Assembly: GCF_032925565.1 (NCBI RefSeq)
Contig: NZ_CP136708.1
Coordinates: 1,674,001 to 1,738,000, forward strand
Origin: Alteromonas sp. CI.11.F.A3
Lineage (GTDB): Bacteria > Pseudomonadota > Gammaproteobacteria > Enterobacterales > Alteromonadaceae
Reading direction: 5' to 3'
Length of the DNA: 64,000 nucleotides
Below, piece after piece: positions 56,173 to 64,000 of this stretch. Numbering within the stretch: the first letter of the stretch is position 1; every line of letters starts with the position of its first letter. The translations under genes and the position numbers were made by a program. Below the pieces are notes generated by a model. It searched no databases, was not told where the DNA came from, and saw only the letters and a list, made by a program, of their open reading frames with translations.

Positions 56173-57078
56173 TTATAGAAGCTCATCGGCTAATGCCAGT
56201 AACTTCTCTCGCATCCATTTATTCACTAAATCCTCATCAGCTTGCTTGTGCCAATACATGTGAATGGGCATAAGTGGTACATCAAAGGGCAGTGTGGTAA
56301 CGGCAACTGGCAGGCTGCTAGTAATCTGCAGTGCATAACGACTTGGTACGGTAAGTAATAAATCTGATTTACTGACTACGCTTGCCGCAGCGAAGTAATG
56401 TTCGCACTGTAGCGCAAATTGTCGCGTGGCGTTTTGTTTCGCAAGCGCTAAGTCTACCGTATCTAATCGAGAGTCTTTCAAGGTAACCAGAACGTGGGAT
56501 GCTGCTACATAATTGGCTAGTGTTTTATCTTTTAAAATGGGGTGTTCTTTCGAACAGATAAGCACGAAATGCTCGTCGCATACCAGTGTTGACCGAATAT
56601 CAGGGCCTGTAGGCACCAACGCATCGATAACAATATCCAGTTCTTTATTGGCAAGGGCGGTTTCAAGTTCAGGGCGGGTAACCCGCCTGCTAGTTACGGT
56701 AATATTTGCTGCATTTTGCAAAAGCTCGGGAATAAGTGTGGGTAGAAAGGTCGACTCAAGAATGTCTCTTAACCCTAACCTTATTTCTCTTTTATAGCGG
56801 CTGATATCAAAGTCGATAGGATCTGACAGCGTAGACTCTAAGTGAGAGAGAGCTTCTTTTACCGGTTGAATGATAGATTGGCACAACGGGGTTGGCACCA
56901 TTCGCCGGCTATGGCGCACGAATAGCTCATCATCAAATTTTTCTCGTAAACGTGACATTGCATGACTCACGGCCGGTTGCGTTAAATGCAATGCTTTGGC
57001 AGCCGCAGTAATACTCTCTTCTTCATACACAGCTTTAAGTACAAAAAACAAATTAAGGTCTATTTTTCCATGCATCAT
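56173..57078 (-). CDS. LysR-family transcription regulator
   Basis: A 301-residue LTTR with an N-terminal helix-turn-helix (ESITAAAKALHLTQPAVSHAMSRLREKF) and a periplasmic-binding-like effector domain. The start at 57078 (or the adjacent ATG at 57075) fits the family; the longer open frame would place 50 AT-rich residues before the HTH. It is divergent from the class II aldolase gene with an 86-bp gap, so it probably regulates that gene and perhaps the transporter operon beyond. An imperfect palindrome TTATGAAATTCCATAA (57081-57096) overlaps its leader and is a candidate LTTR site. Confidence 0.9.
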   Translation of the reverse strand: MMHGKIDLNLFFVLKAVYEEESITAAAKALHLTQPAVSHAMSRLREKFDDELFVRHSRRMVPTPLCQSIIQPVKEALSHLESTLSDPIDFDISRYKREIRLGLRDILESTFLPTLIPELLQNAANITVTSRRVTRPELETALANKELDIVIDALVPTGPDIRSTLVCDEHFVLICSKEHPILKDKTLANYVAASHVLVTLKDSRLDTVDLALAKQNATRQFALQCEHYFAAASVVSKSDLLLTVPSRYALQITSSLPVAVTTLPFDVPLMPIHMYWHKQADEDLVNKWMREKLLALADELL

Positions 57079-57164
57079 ATTTATGAAATTCCATAAAAAA
57101 GTATCATTTTTATTTATTTTTATCGAGGTTACACTGGCTTGAATGTTAATGGAAGGATGTATTT

Positions 57165-57995
57165 GTGAGTGAAACGTTAAGATCCACCTCGAGTGATTCA
57201 TTAAAAGAGCAAGCGCAGAAGATGACATTGGGAAGTGATAAATTTGCTATCCCTATGCCGCCATCGTTTGATAACAAAAGTGCACAACAAGCGTATGAAA
57301 AACAGCGTCTAGCCTCGGCATTTCGCGCGTTCGCTATACATGGATTTGATGAAGGCCTTGCGGGGCATATTACTTTGCGGGATTGTATCGACCCTGAAAC
57401 ATTTTGGGTTAACCCATTGGCCGTGCATTTTTCTAAAATTAAAGCATCGGACTTAGTTAGGGTAGATCACCACGGCAACATTGTGGAAGGTAAAGCCGTT
57501 ATTAACTTGGCCGCATTTGCTATTCATTCTCGCATTCATGCAGCTAGAGACGATATTAACGCTGTTGCCCATGCACATACCACTTATGGGCGAGCGTTTG
57601 CGTCTTTAGGGGAAAAACTGCTACCTATTTCACAAGATGCTTGTGTGTTTTTTGAAAATCATGGGTTATTTAATACCTTCACTGGCGTAGTGGCCGAACG
57701 TGAAGAAGGCGACTTAATTGCTCAAGCATTAGGTGAGGGTATTGGTGTGATACTACAGAATCATGGTTTATTAACCGTAGGGTCTTCGGTAGACGCTGCT
57801 ACTGCTAACTTTATTATGATGGATAGTTGTTGTCATAGTCAGTTACTTGCGCAAGCGGCTGGCGAACCCAAACTAATTGATCATGACACGGCAGTAAAGA
57901 CGCGCAAAGCAAATGGCAACGAGTTAGTCACGTGGGGCAACTATCAGCCGCTATACCAAGTGATTGAGTCACAAGATATGAGCTTTAAGGATTAA
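57165..57995 (+). CDS. Class II aldolase/adducin family protein
   Basis: 276 residues. Zinc-ligand histidines occur in AHAHTTYGRAF and in LQNHGLLTVG, with an acidic residue nearby, as in the fuculose-aldolase/adducin fold. Relatives cleave or epimerise sugar phosphates or act on small hydroxy-acids; the substrate here is unknown. It starts with GTG behind GGAAGG. The N-terminal ~35 residues are a polar extension. A 14-bp tandem repeat and a terminator-like hairpin follow, separating it from the transporter operon. Confidence 0.88.
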   Translation: MSETLRSTSSDSLKEQAQKMTLGSDKFAIPMPPSFDNKSAQQAYEKQRLASAFRAFAIHGFDEGLAGHITLRDCIDPETFWVNPLAVHFSKIKASDLVRVDHHGNIVEGKAVINLAAFAIHSRIHAARDDINAVAHAHTTYGRAFASLGEKLLPISQDACVFFENHGLFNTFTGVVAEREEGDLIAQALGEGIGVILQNHGLLTVGSSVDAATANFIMMDSCCHSQLLAQAAGEPKLIDHDTAVKTRKANGNELVTWGNYQPLYQVIESQDMSFKD

Positions 57996-58006
57996 CCTAG
58001 CGTTTT

Positions 58007-58062
58007 TAAAACTAGGTAGACAAAACTAGGTAGACAAAACTAGGTAGACAAAACTAGGTAGA
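58007..58062 (+). repeat. Short tandem repeat, 14-bp unit, four copies
   Basis: The unit CAAAACTAGGTAGA is repeated exactly from 58021 to 58062 (three full copies), preceded by a fourth that differs in its first base. It lies just after the aldolase stop codon. Confidence 0.92.
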
Positions 58063-58092
58063 ACGAGCTGACGGATGAAGCTCGTTTCATTT
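58062..58092 (+). terminator. Probable terminator after the aldolase gene
   Basis: AACGAGCT (58062-58069) pairs perfectly with AGCTCGTT (58079-58086), followed by a modest T-rich run. Confidence 0.55.
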
Positions 58093-58183
58093 ATGCAATA
58101 CTAATTCAGCGTTACTCTGAGCATTAGGTCAAGGACGATACGTGTTTATCACCATTAAAAACTTACAATAACAAAGGGCATAT

Positions 58184-59101
58184 ATGCAGGCCTCGATTTT
58201 TACCGAAATACTTCTTCCACTGGCTTTGGCTTTCGTGATGTTTGGTATGGGTCTTACGTTAACGGTAGCCGATTTCACCCGTTTACTTAAAGCGCCTAAA
58301 GCCATCGTAGTGGGGCTGGTGGGGCAAACCGTATTGCTACCCTTATTGGCGTTTGGCTTGTGCATGGCATTTTCCCTTCATCCAGCAATGGCCATAGGTA
58401 TTATGATTTTATCAGCGTGTCCTGGTGGCACGATGAGTAACTTAATAAGTCATATTGGGCGAGCGAACCTGGCGTTATCTGTAAGCTTAACAGCGCTATC
58501 TACCTTTATTTGCGTATTCTCAACGCCTTTTATAATCCACTATTCCATGGACTATTTCGCTGGTGAGAACGCACCTTCATTTTCCATTGTTACTACCGTC
58601 GTCGGCTTGGTTTGCGTGTCTATCGTGCCTGTCATCATTGGTATGGCAATACGACACTTCAAACCCACCTTTTCTATTAAGGTAGAGGGATTTTTTAGAA
58701 CGTTTTCATTGTGGTTCATGATTGCCATGATCATTGGCATATTAATTAGTGAGCGGGCGAACTTAATGGCGTCATTAGAAGAGGCCTTGCTAGTGTGTTT
58801 AGCCCTGAATATTTCAGCAGTGGTATTGGGCCTTATTTTAGCGTTTGCCTTTAAGTTGTCGAAAATTGACGGTATTACACTGGCTATTGAAGTGGGCGTC
58901 CAAAACGCAGCGCTGGCCATGTTAATTTGTATTACCTTCTTAAATTCTCCTGAATTTGCCGTGGCGGCTGGGGTTTACGGGTTAACCATGTATGCAGGCC
59001 CTGGGCTTTTAGCTGTATGGTCGAAGCGCCTGAAAAATGCCACTAAAAGCGCTGATGAAGATGAAGGTAAGGACAAACCACTTGCTACTCAAAAAGCCTA
59101 G
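58184..59101 (+). CDS. Bile acid:sodium symporter (BASS) family transporter
   Basis: A 305-residue inner-membrane protein with about nine to ten hydrophobic helices and the family blocks LMFGMGLTL-like (VMFGMGLTLTVADF), SACPGGTMSNLISHIGRANLALSVSLTALST (first crossover motif) and EVGVQNAALAM (second crossover). Members carry organic anions such as bile acids, pyruvate, pantothenate or keto-acids with Na+. It is first of an operon with two SDRs and a kinase-like protein, so it probably imports or exports their substrate. Confidence 0.9.
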   Translation: MQASIFTEILLPLALAFVMFGMGLTLTVADFTRLLKAPKAIVVGLVGQTVLLPLLAFGLCMAFSLHPAMAIGIMILSACPGGTMSNLISHIGRANLALSVSLTALSTFICVFSTPFIIHYSMDYFAGENAPSFSIVTTVVGLVCVSIVPVIIGMAIRHFKPTFSIKVEGFFRTFSLWFMIAMIIGILISERANLMASLEEALLVCLALNISAVVLGLILAFAFKLSKIDGITLAIEVGVQNAALAMLICITFLNSPEFAVAAGVYGLTMYAGPGLLAVWSKRLKNATKSADEDEGKDKPLATQKA

Positions 59102-59130
59102 ACTGAGCGCTAACAATAAGAGCAAAACAC

Positions 59131-59985
59131 ATGAGTACAAAAACAAACGATAAAGAAAAACGTATCCTCATTACCGGTGGCGCCACGGGACTAGGGCAAG
59201 GCATAGCACTTGCGTTAAGTAACGAGCACAGTAAAAGCGGCGAACAATTGAAAATTTGTATCGCTGACATCCATGAGGAGCGAGGGCTAGAAACGCTTGC
59301 CCTACTAACAAAAAATAGTACAGAGGCTTTCTATCAACCCTGTGACATTACCCAAGATAATGATGTCGCCAATTTGGTTAGCGCTATAGAAGCACGATGG
59401 GGCGGTGTTGATATCGTGTTCAACAACGCAGGTGTCGCGTCTGGCGGTAGTTTAAGTGATGAAAGTATTGCCCAGTGGAAATGGATTTTCGATATTAACC
59501 TGCTAGGCATGGTGCGTGTCAGCAAGGCTATATTGCCATTATTCAAAGCGCAGGGGGCGGGCTATTTTGTGAATATAGCGTCGCAAGCAGGGCTAACGCC
59601 TATTCCCTACATGAACAGTTACAACGCAGTAAAGGCGGCGGTAGTCTCACTGTCTGAAACCATGAAGTTAGAGCTTGCTCCCGATAATATCGATGTGAGT
59701 GTGGTGTGCCCTAGTTTCTTCAAAACCAACCTTGATGAGTCGATGCGAAGCGATAACCCCGCCATGCATAAAATGATGGCGCGATTTTTTAAAAAAGCAG
59801 ATATGACCAAAGAAGAGGTGGCGCAAAGTATTTGTGATCAGGTTACCCAAAAGCGGTTTTTAATCCTTACCCACAAACTAGGTAAGCGGGCATTTTTGAT
59901 GAAAAAACTACTACCCACTCAAACCTATATTAATAATATGCTAAAACAAACCAAAGCGATGAAACGTGCAATGGAAAGACGGTAA
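59131..59985 (+). CDS. Short-chain dehydrogenase/reductase
   Basis: 284 residues of the classical SDR fold: cofactor loop TGGATGLGQGIAL, NNAG motif (FNNAGVASGG), catalytic Ser and Y-x-x-x-K (MNSYNAVKAA). The C-terminus is extended and basic. It is NAD(P)-dependent, with an unknown alcohol or ketone substrate. Three bp separate it from the next gene, so coupling is expected. Confidence 0.93.
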   Translation: MSTKTNDKEKRILITGGATGLGQGIALALSNEHSKSGEQLKICIADIHEERGLETLALLTKNSTEAFYQPCDITQDNDVANLVSAIEARWGGVDIVFNNAGVASGGSLSDESIAQWKWIFDINLLGMVRVSKAILPLFKAQGAGYFVNIASQAGLTPIPYMNSYNAVKAAVVSLSETMKLELAPDNIDVSVVCPSFFKTNLDESMRSDNPAMHKMMARFFKKADMTKEEVAQSICDQVTQKRFLILTHKLGKRAFLMKKLLPTQTYINNMLKQTKAMKRAMERR

Positions 59986-59988
59986 CCC

Positions 59989-61065
59989 ATGACGAATACA
60001 GTATTAGATAAAGCAGTATCAGTAAGAGAAGGCGAAGAACTAGACGTTAATGTCGTCGATGGGTGGCTGAAAAACCATATTCAAAACCTTATCGGCACAC
60101 CTAGGGTGACACAATATTCAGGCGGTGCGTCTAACTGGACCTACTGTCTTGAATACGAAAATACGTCGCTAATATTACGCCGTGCACCCGCGGGCACTAA
60201 AGCGAAAGGTGCCCATGATATGGGGCGTGAATATCGTCTTCAAGCCGCGCTGAAGCCGGTTTATAGTTATGTGCCTGACATGCTCGCGTATTGCGATGAT
60301 GAAACCGTGATTGGCACAGAATTCTATATCATGGAAAAGCTGTCTGGCGTTATTCCCCGTAAGAATCTTCCTCGCGATTTAAAGACCTCTCCAGAACAGA
60401 CGCATCAGCTATGCAAAAATGTACTCGATAGCTTAATAGAGCTGCACAAGGTTGACTATAAGGCGGCAGGTTTAGACACCATTGGCAAAGGTAGCGGTTA
60501 TATAGAGCGCCAAATTACAGGCTGGAGTGAGCGTTACACAAAAGCAAAAACCTGGAATGTCCCCTCTGGCAAAGGCGTTATGCGCTGGCTTAAAGCTAAT
60601 ATGCCAAGTGAAGAGCGTATTTGCATTACTCACAACGATTTTAGATTCGACAATGTGGTGTTAGATCCTAACGACTACACCAACATTTTAGGTGTGCTTG
60701 ATTGGGAGTTGGCCACCCTTGGCGATCCCTTGATGGACTTGGGCAATACGTTGGCCTATTGGGTTAATGCTGACGATGATTTTCTCGCCCAATCTACACG
60801 TAGGCAGCCCACTCATCTAAAAGGCATGATGACACGAGATCAAGTGGTGGCTTATTACTGCAAGCAAATGGATGTTAACGTTGATGATTTCACTTTCTAT
60901 GAAGTGTATGGCTTGTTTCGTTTAGCGGGTATTGCACAGCAAATCTACTACCGCTATCACCATGGGCAAACCAATAACCCAGCGTTTAAAAACTTTTGGA
61001 TATTTATTCATTATTTAATGTGGCGTTGTAAAAAGGCCATTCGTCAATCAGGAAAAAGAAAATGA
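59989..61065 (+). CDS. APH-type phosphotransferase, ACAD10/11-kinase-like
   Basis: A 358-residue aminoglycoside-phosphotransferase-fold protein. Catalytic loop HNDFRFDNVVLD (H-x-D-x4-N) and the metal-binding GVLDWELATLGDPLMDLG are intact. This branch is related to the kinase domains that phosphorylate 4-hydroxyacyl-CoAs (LvaA, ACAD10/11) rather than to antibiotic kinases. The SDR neighbours fit a hydroxyacyl or alcohol pathway, but no acyl-CoA dehydrogenase is nearby. It overlaps the next gene by 4 bp. Confidence 0.85.
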   Translation: MTNTVLDKAVSVREGEELDVNVVDGWLKNHIQNLIGTPRVTQYSGGASNWTYCLEYENTSLILRRAPAGTKAKGAHDMGREYRLQAALKPVYSYVPDMLAYCDDETVIGTEFYIMEKLSGVIPRKNLPRDLKTSPEQTHQLCKNVLDSLIELHKVDYKAAGLDTIGKGSGYIERQITGWSERYTKAKTWNVPSGKGVMRWLKANMPSEERICITHNDFRFDNVVLDPNDYTNILGVLDWELATLGDPLMDLGNTLAYWVNADDDFLAQSTRRQPTHLKGMMTRDQVVAYYCKQMDVNVDDFTFYEVYGLFRLAGIAQQIYYRYHHGQTNNPAFKNFWIFIHYLMWRCKKAIRQSGKRK

Positions 61066-61814
61066 CAACAAGACAAAATATTCTGATCACGGGCGCAAGC
61101 TCAGGCCTTGGAAAAGGAATGGCAACAGAGTTCGCAAAGCAAGGCAGAAATTTAGCACTGTGCGCAAGGCGATTAGATCGCTTAGAAGAATTAAGAAGTG
61201 AGCTACTAGCGGTAAACCCTAACATAAAGGTGCTAATTAAGTCGCTTGACGTGAACGACCATAACGCGGTTTTTGAAGTGTTTGACGCGTTCAAACAAGA
61301 GATGGGGCAACTTGATAGAGTTATTGTTAATGCAGGTATGGGCAAAGGCGCTTCTATAGGTACGGGGTTCTTTAATGCAAACAAGCAAACCGCCGAAACT
61401 AATTTTATTGCGGCACTTGCGCAAGCCGAGGCAGCGATGACAATTTTCAGGGCCCAAAATTCTGGCCACCTAGTCACTATATCATCAATCAGTGCTGTAA
61501 GAGGGTTCAGGCGCGCTCTAACCGTGTATGCGGCCACTAAAGCGGGGCTTACGTCAATGACAGAGGGGATTCGCTTGGATGTGATGAATACGCCAATTAA
61601 GGTGAGCTGTGTTCATCCAGGATTTATTCGTACTGAAATTAATGAAACGGTAGAAAAAGTGCCGTTTATTGTCGATGCCGAAACCGGCTGCAAGGCGCTG
61701 GTAAAAGCGATTAATAAGGAAAAGGCTGTGTCTTATGTGCCAAGTTGGCCGTGGGCATTATTGCATTGGGTACTAAGTGTTGCGCCTGCTAGCACTATTC
61801 GCAAAATGAGTTAG
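61062..61814 (+). CDS. Short-chain dehydrogenase/reductase, second of the operon
   Basis: 250 residues. Cofactor loop TGASSGLGKGMA, ARRLDRLEEL (a basic residue after the second strand suggests NADP(H)), NAGMGKGA and catalytic Y-x-x-x-K (YAATKAGL). The C-terminal hydrophobic stretch (SWPWALLHWVLSVAP) suggests membrane association. Its ATG overlaps the kinase stop codon. It ends the operon; a bidirectional terminator lies between it and rpsT. Confidence 0.93.
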   Translation: MTTRQNILITGASSGLGKGMATEFAKQGRNLALCARRLDRLEELRSELLAVNPNIKVLIKSLDVNDHNAVFEVFDAFKQEMGQLDRVIVNAGMGKGASIGTGFFNANKQTAETNFIAALAQAEAAMTIFRAQNSGHLVTISSISAVRGFRRALTVYAATKAGLTSMTEGIRLDVMNTPIKVSCVHPGFIRTEINETVEKVPFIVDAETGCKALVKAINKEKAVSYVPSWPWALLHWVLSVAPASTIRKMS

Positions 61815-61931
61815 TGCCAAAGCTCTGATAAAAGCCTCTGACAAACGCATCGAACAAAAGCGCTGTATAAAATGCGCCGAACAAAAGATACAAGCAGAAG
61901 AGGCTCAAAAAAGATATCAAAAAAAAGACAC

Positions 61932-61959
61932 AAAAAAAGCGCCAATAGGCGCTTTTTTA
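61932..61959. terminator. Bidirectional terminator between the SDR operon and rpsT
   Basis: AAAAAAGCGCC/GGCGCTTTTTT perfect stem with an AATA loop, giving T-tracts in both directions. Confidence 0.92.
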
Positions 61960-61972
61960 CTAACTGTAAAAT

Positions 61973-62236
61973 TTAAGCTAAAGCTTTAATTTGTGCAGCT
62001 AGGCGGCTCTTGTGACGAGCAGCTTTATTCTTGTGAATCAAACCTTTAGTAGCCATTCTGTCAAGAATCGGAGTTGCAGCAGCAAATGCAGTTTGTGCAC
62101 CTTCTTTATCACCACTAGCGATAGCAGCTACTACTTTCTTCAAGCTTGTACGAGTCATGGAGCGACGGCTAGCGTTATGCTGGCGACGCTTTTCGGCTTG
62201 GATTGCACGTTTCTTAGCAGACTTGATGTTAGCCAA
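61973..62236 (-). CDS. rpsT: Ribosomal protein S20
   Basis: 87 residues, exactly the E. coli length. [20 protein letters not shown] and [15 protein letters not shown] are diagnostic. The start is TTG at 62236 behind GGGAG; E. coli rpsT also starts with UUG, which is part of its translational autoregulation. The frame is open further upstream, but the extra residues do not belong to S20. It is divergent from murJ, as in other gammaproteobacteria. Confidence 0.97.
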   Translation of the reverse strand: MANIKSAKKRAIQAEKRRQHNASRRSMTRTSLKKVVAAIASGDKEGAQTAFAAATPILDRMATKGLIHKNKAARHKSRLAAQIKALA

Positions 62237-62598
62237 GGTGTAACTCCCAAATAAATTCATGTCAAAAACGAGGGTGCGGATTTTGCCTATCATCCAGCCA
62301 AAAGTCAAACGATTTAACCCAATAAGTAGAAAGTTAATTTCTACCTTAATTAAGGTGTAGATCGAATGTTTTGGTTTTTCGCCCTGTTCTTAGTAAAAGA
62401 GCTAATAAAGCGCTTAACAGAAAGTACAGAACAAAAAAGCGATGCACAGCACGAAACCATACCCACAACGGGCGCGGATTATAGCAAAAAAATTTCATGA
62501 GATGCACTTATATTTTGAATAATACGTTTCGCCCTTTACGGGGTTTCGTTATGATTGAGCGCTTAACTGAATGAAATGTATTTATTGGAATCGTCTTA
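62237..62598. other. rpsT-murJ divergent intergenic region
   Basis: No gene seen. It holds a hairpin GTAGAAA/TTTCTAC (62326-62344) that overlaps a perfect 14-bp palindrome ACCTTAATTAAGGT (62343-62356). A minus-strand TTGACT near 62305 fits the rpsT -35. Confidence 0.55.
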
Positions 62599-64000
62599 GT
62601 GTCACGGAAGTTATTAAAATCAGGCCTTATTGTCAGTGTAATGACATTGATATCCCGCGTGTTAGGGCTAGTGCGAGATGTGGTAGTCGCAAGGCTAATG
62701 GGGGATGGCGCCGCCGCCGACGTGTTTTTCTTTGCAAATAAAATTCCTAACTTCCTGCGCCGCTTATTTGCCGAAGGTGCATTCGCGCAAGCATTTATTC
62801 CGGTATTAACCGAAGTACACCAAAATCACGAGAAAGCAGAACTTAAAGCGTTTGTTGCTAAAATTTCCGGTACGCTCGGGGCCATTGTATTTATTGTTTC
62901 CCTTATTGGCGTAATAGCATCACCGGTTTTGGCCGCGTTATTTGGCACAGGCTGGTTCATTGCGTGGGTGCAGGGCGATGAAGCGGGCGATAAATTTTTA
63001 CTCGCCTCTACCATGTTAAAAATCACCTTTCCGTATCTTGCCTTTGTATCATTAACTGGGTTGGCTGGGGCTATATTAAATACCCTGAATAAATTTGCAG
63101 TCGCAGCGTTTACGCCTGTACTACTTAACGTATGTATTATTGCTTGTGCAGTATTTTTAGCCCCTGATATGGAACAGCCCGCCTTTGCATTGGCGTGGGG
63201 CGTCTTTTTAGGCGGCATAGTACAACTTGGCTTTCAATTGCCGTTTTTGTATCGGGCAGGTCTACTAGTTAAGCCTAAATGGGGCTGGCGAGACGAAAAT
63301 GTTGTTAAGGTGCGTACCTTAATGATCCCAGCTTTATTCGGCGTATCCGTGGGGCAAATCAACTTATTATTCGATACCTTCATTGCCAGCTTCCTTATGA
63401 CGGGCTCTATTAGCTGGCTTTACTACTCTGACCGCTTACTGGAATTTCCGTTAGGTCTGTTTGGTATCGCCATCGCCACCGTAATATTGCCCGCGCTGTC
63501 GCGTAATCATGTGAGTAAAGATCCGAAAGCCTTTTCTGCCAATATAGATTGGGCATTTCGCATGGTGTGTTTACTGGGCATTCCAGCCGCCGTAGGGTTA
63601 GCTACGATGGCGCGCCCAATCTTAACGGTGATATTCCAGCGGGGCGCTTTTACGGCGGAAACTGCCACTATGGCGTCTTATTCACTAACCGCGTATGCAT
63701 TTGGTTTACTCAGCTTTATGTTAGTGAAAGTGCTGGCGCCCGGGTTTTACTCGCGGCAAGACACCAAAACCCCGGTTAGATTTGGTATTTGGTGCATGGT
63801 GGCAAACATGGTGTTTAATTTGTTAGCCATTCCCTTTGGCTATATTGGCCTAGCCATTGCCACTAGCATGTCGGCCACGCTGAATGCCGCACTGCTGTAT
63901 ATTACCCTGCACAAGCAAGGTGTTTTTGTACTTAGCCGTACATCGGTGATGTTTATACTTCGCGTACTTATTGCCAGTACGGTAATGGGGGCGGTGATTT
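62599..64000 (+). CDS. murJ: MurJ, lipid II flippase (5' part)
   Basis: The frame runs off the window end; 467 codons are visible of the usual ~510-520. MurJ (MviN) flips the peptidoglycan precursor lipid II across the inner membrane. The N-terminus (SGLIVSVMTLISRVLGLVRD) and the RLFAEGAFAQAFIPV segment are diagnostic, and about twelve of the fourteen helices are seen. It starts with GTG. Divergent from rpsT, the conserved arrangement. Confidence 0.95.
   Translation, partial: MSRKLLKSGLIVSVMTLISRVLGLVRDVVVARLMGDGAAADVFFFANKIPNFLRRLFAEGAFAQAFIPVLTEVHQNHEKAELKAFVAKISGTLGAIVFIVSLIGVIASPVLAALFGTGWFIAWVQGDEAGDKFLLASTMLKITFPYLAFVSLTGLAGAILNTLNKFAVAAFTPVLLNVCIIACAVFLAPDMEQPAFALAWGVFLGGIVQLGFQLPFLYRAGLLVKPKWGWRDENVVKVRTLMIPALFGVSVGQINLLFDTFIASFLMTGSISWLYYSDRLLEFPLGLFGIAIATVILPALSRNHVSKDPKAFSANIDWAFRMVCLLGIPAAVGLATMARPILTVIFQRGAFTAETATMASYSLTAYAFGLLSFMLVKVLAPGFYSRQDTKTPVRFGIWCMVANMVFNLLAIPFGYIGLAIATSMSATLNAALLYITLHKQGVFVLSRTSVMFILRVLIASTVMGAVI

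Overview
The window reads as a chromosomal segment of a marine gammaproteobacterium of the Alteromonadaceae, most likely Alteromonas or a close relative. This is inferred from protein resemblance, moderate GC content and gene order: ndk-rlmN-pilW-rodZ-ispG-hisS-yfgM-bamB-der, guaBA, and tRNA-tig-clpP-clpX-lon-hupB-ppiD. No rRNA, CRISPR array, prophage or intact insertion sequence is visible.

Layout. 1-5.7 kb: the 3' end of a giant gene for tandem bacterial Ig-like domains with a recent 2,904-bp internal duplication, followed by a small membrane-anchored protein and a secreted DsbC-like thioredoxin-fold protein. 5.7-6.3 kb: a decayed IS481-family transposase and palindromic debris. 6.3-14.3 kb: an iron-sulfur assembly locus, iscR-iscS-sufB-C-D-S-A-T-E. 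It sits directly before ndk-rlmN, where relatives carry iscU-iscA-hscBA-fdx, so SUF genes appear to have replaced the ISC scaffold genes in place. Boxes resembling IscR sites lie before iscR and again before sufB. 14.5-24.7 kb: ndk, rlmN, pilW (with a LysM tail), rodZ, ispG, hisS, yfgM, bamB and der. 25-30.8 kb: an unknown secreted protein with xseA on the minus strand, divergent from guaB-guaA. 31-42 kb: an accessory stretch with a surface acyltransferase, a chemoreceptor, an HDAC-like deacetylase, pldA, a metallo-beta-lactamase-fold hydrolase, proS, trmO, a DUF1415-like gene and folD. 42.2-42.9 kb: five tRNAs (Pro-Arg-His-Leu-Pro). 43-52 kb: the protein quality-control block tig, clpP, clpX, lon, hupB, ppiD, with a sigma32-type promoter before lon. 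52-53.4 kb: a small membrane protein and a dapE pseudogene. 53.4-56.1 kb: an OlsF-type ornithine-lipid synthase and a PlcP/LpxH-like phosphoesterase. 56-61.8 kb: a LysR regulator divergent from a class II aldolase, followed by a BASS transporter-SDR-kinase-SDR operon. 62-64 kb: rpsT and the start of murJ.

The most distinctive regulatory signal is a set of PhoB-type promoters. The plcP-like and olsF-like genes each carry four heptamers in exact 11-bp phase, ending 10 bp before a -10 element. The chemoreceptor has a two-unit Pho box with the same spacing. Together they suggest a phosphate-starvation module: phospholipid is broken down by PlcP, phosphorus-free ornithine lipid is made by OlsF, and chemotaxis is adjusted through a PhoB-controlled receptor.

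Other points for follow-up are the hybrid ISC/SUF locus with a C-terminally shortened IscS, a three-hairpin leader before sufB, structured intergenic RNAs near rlmN, guaA and trmO, and the uncharacterised LysR-linked operon. All calls come from reading the sequence; no database search was run.
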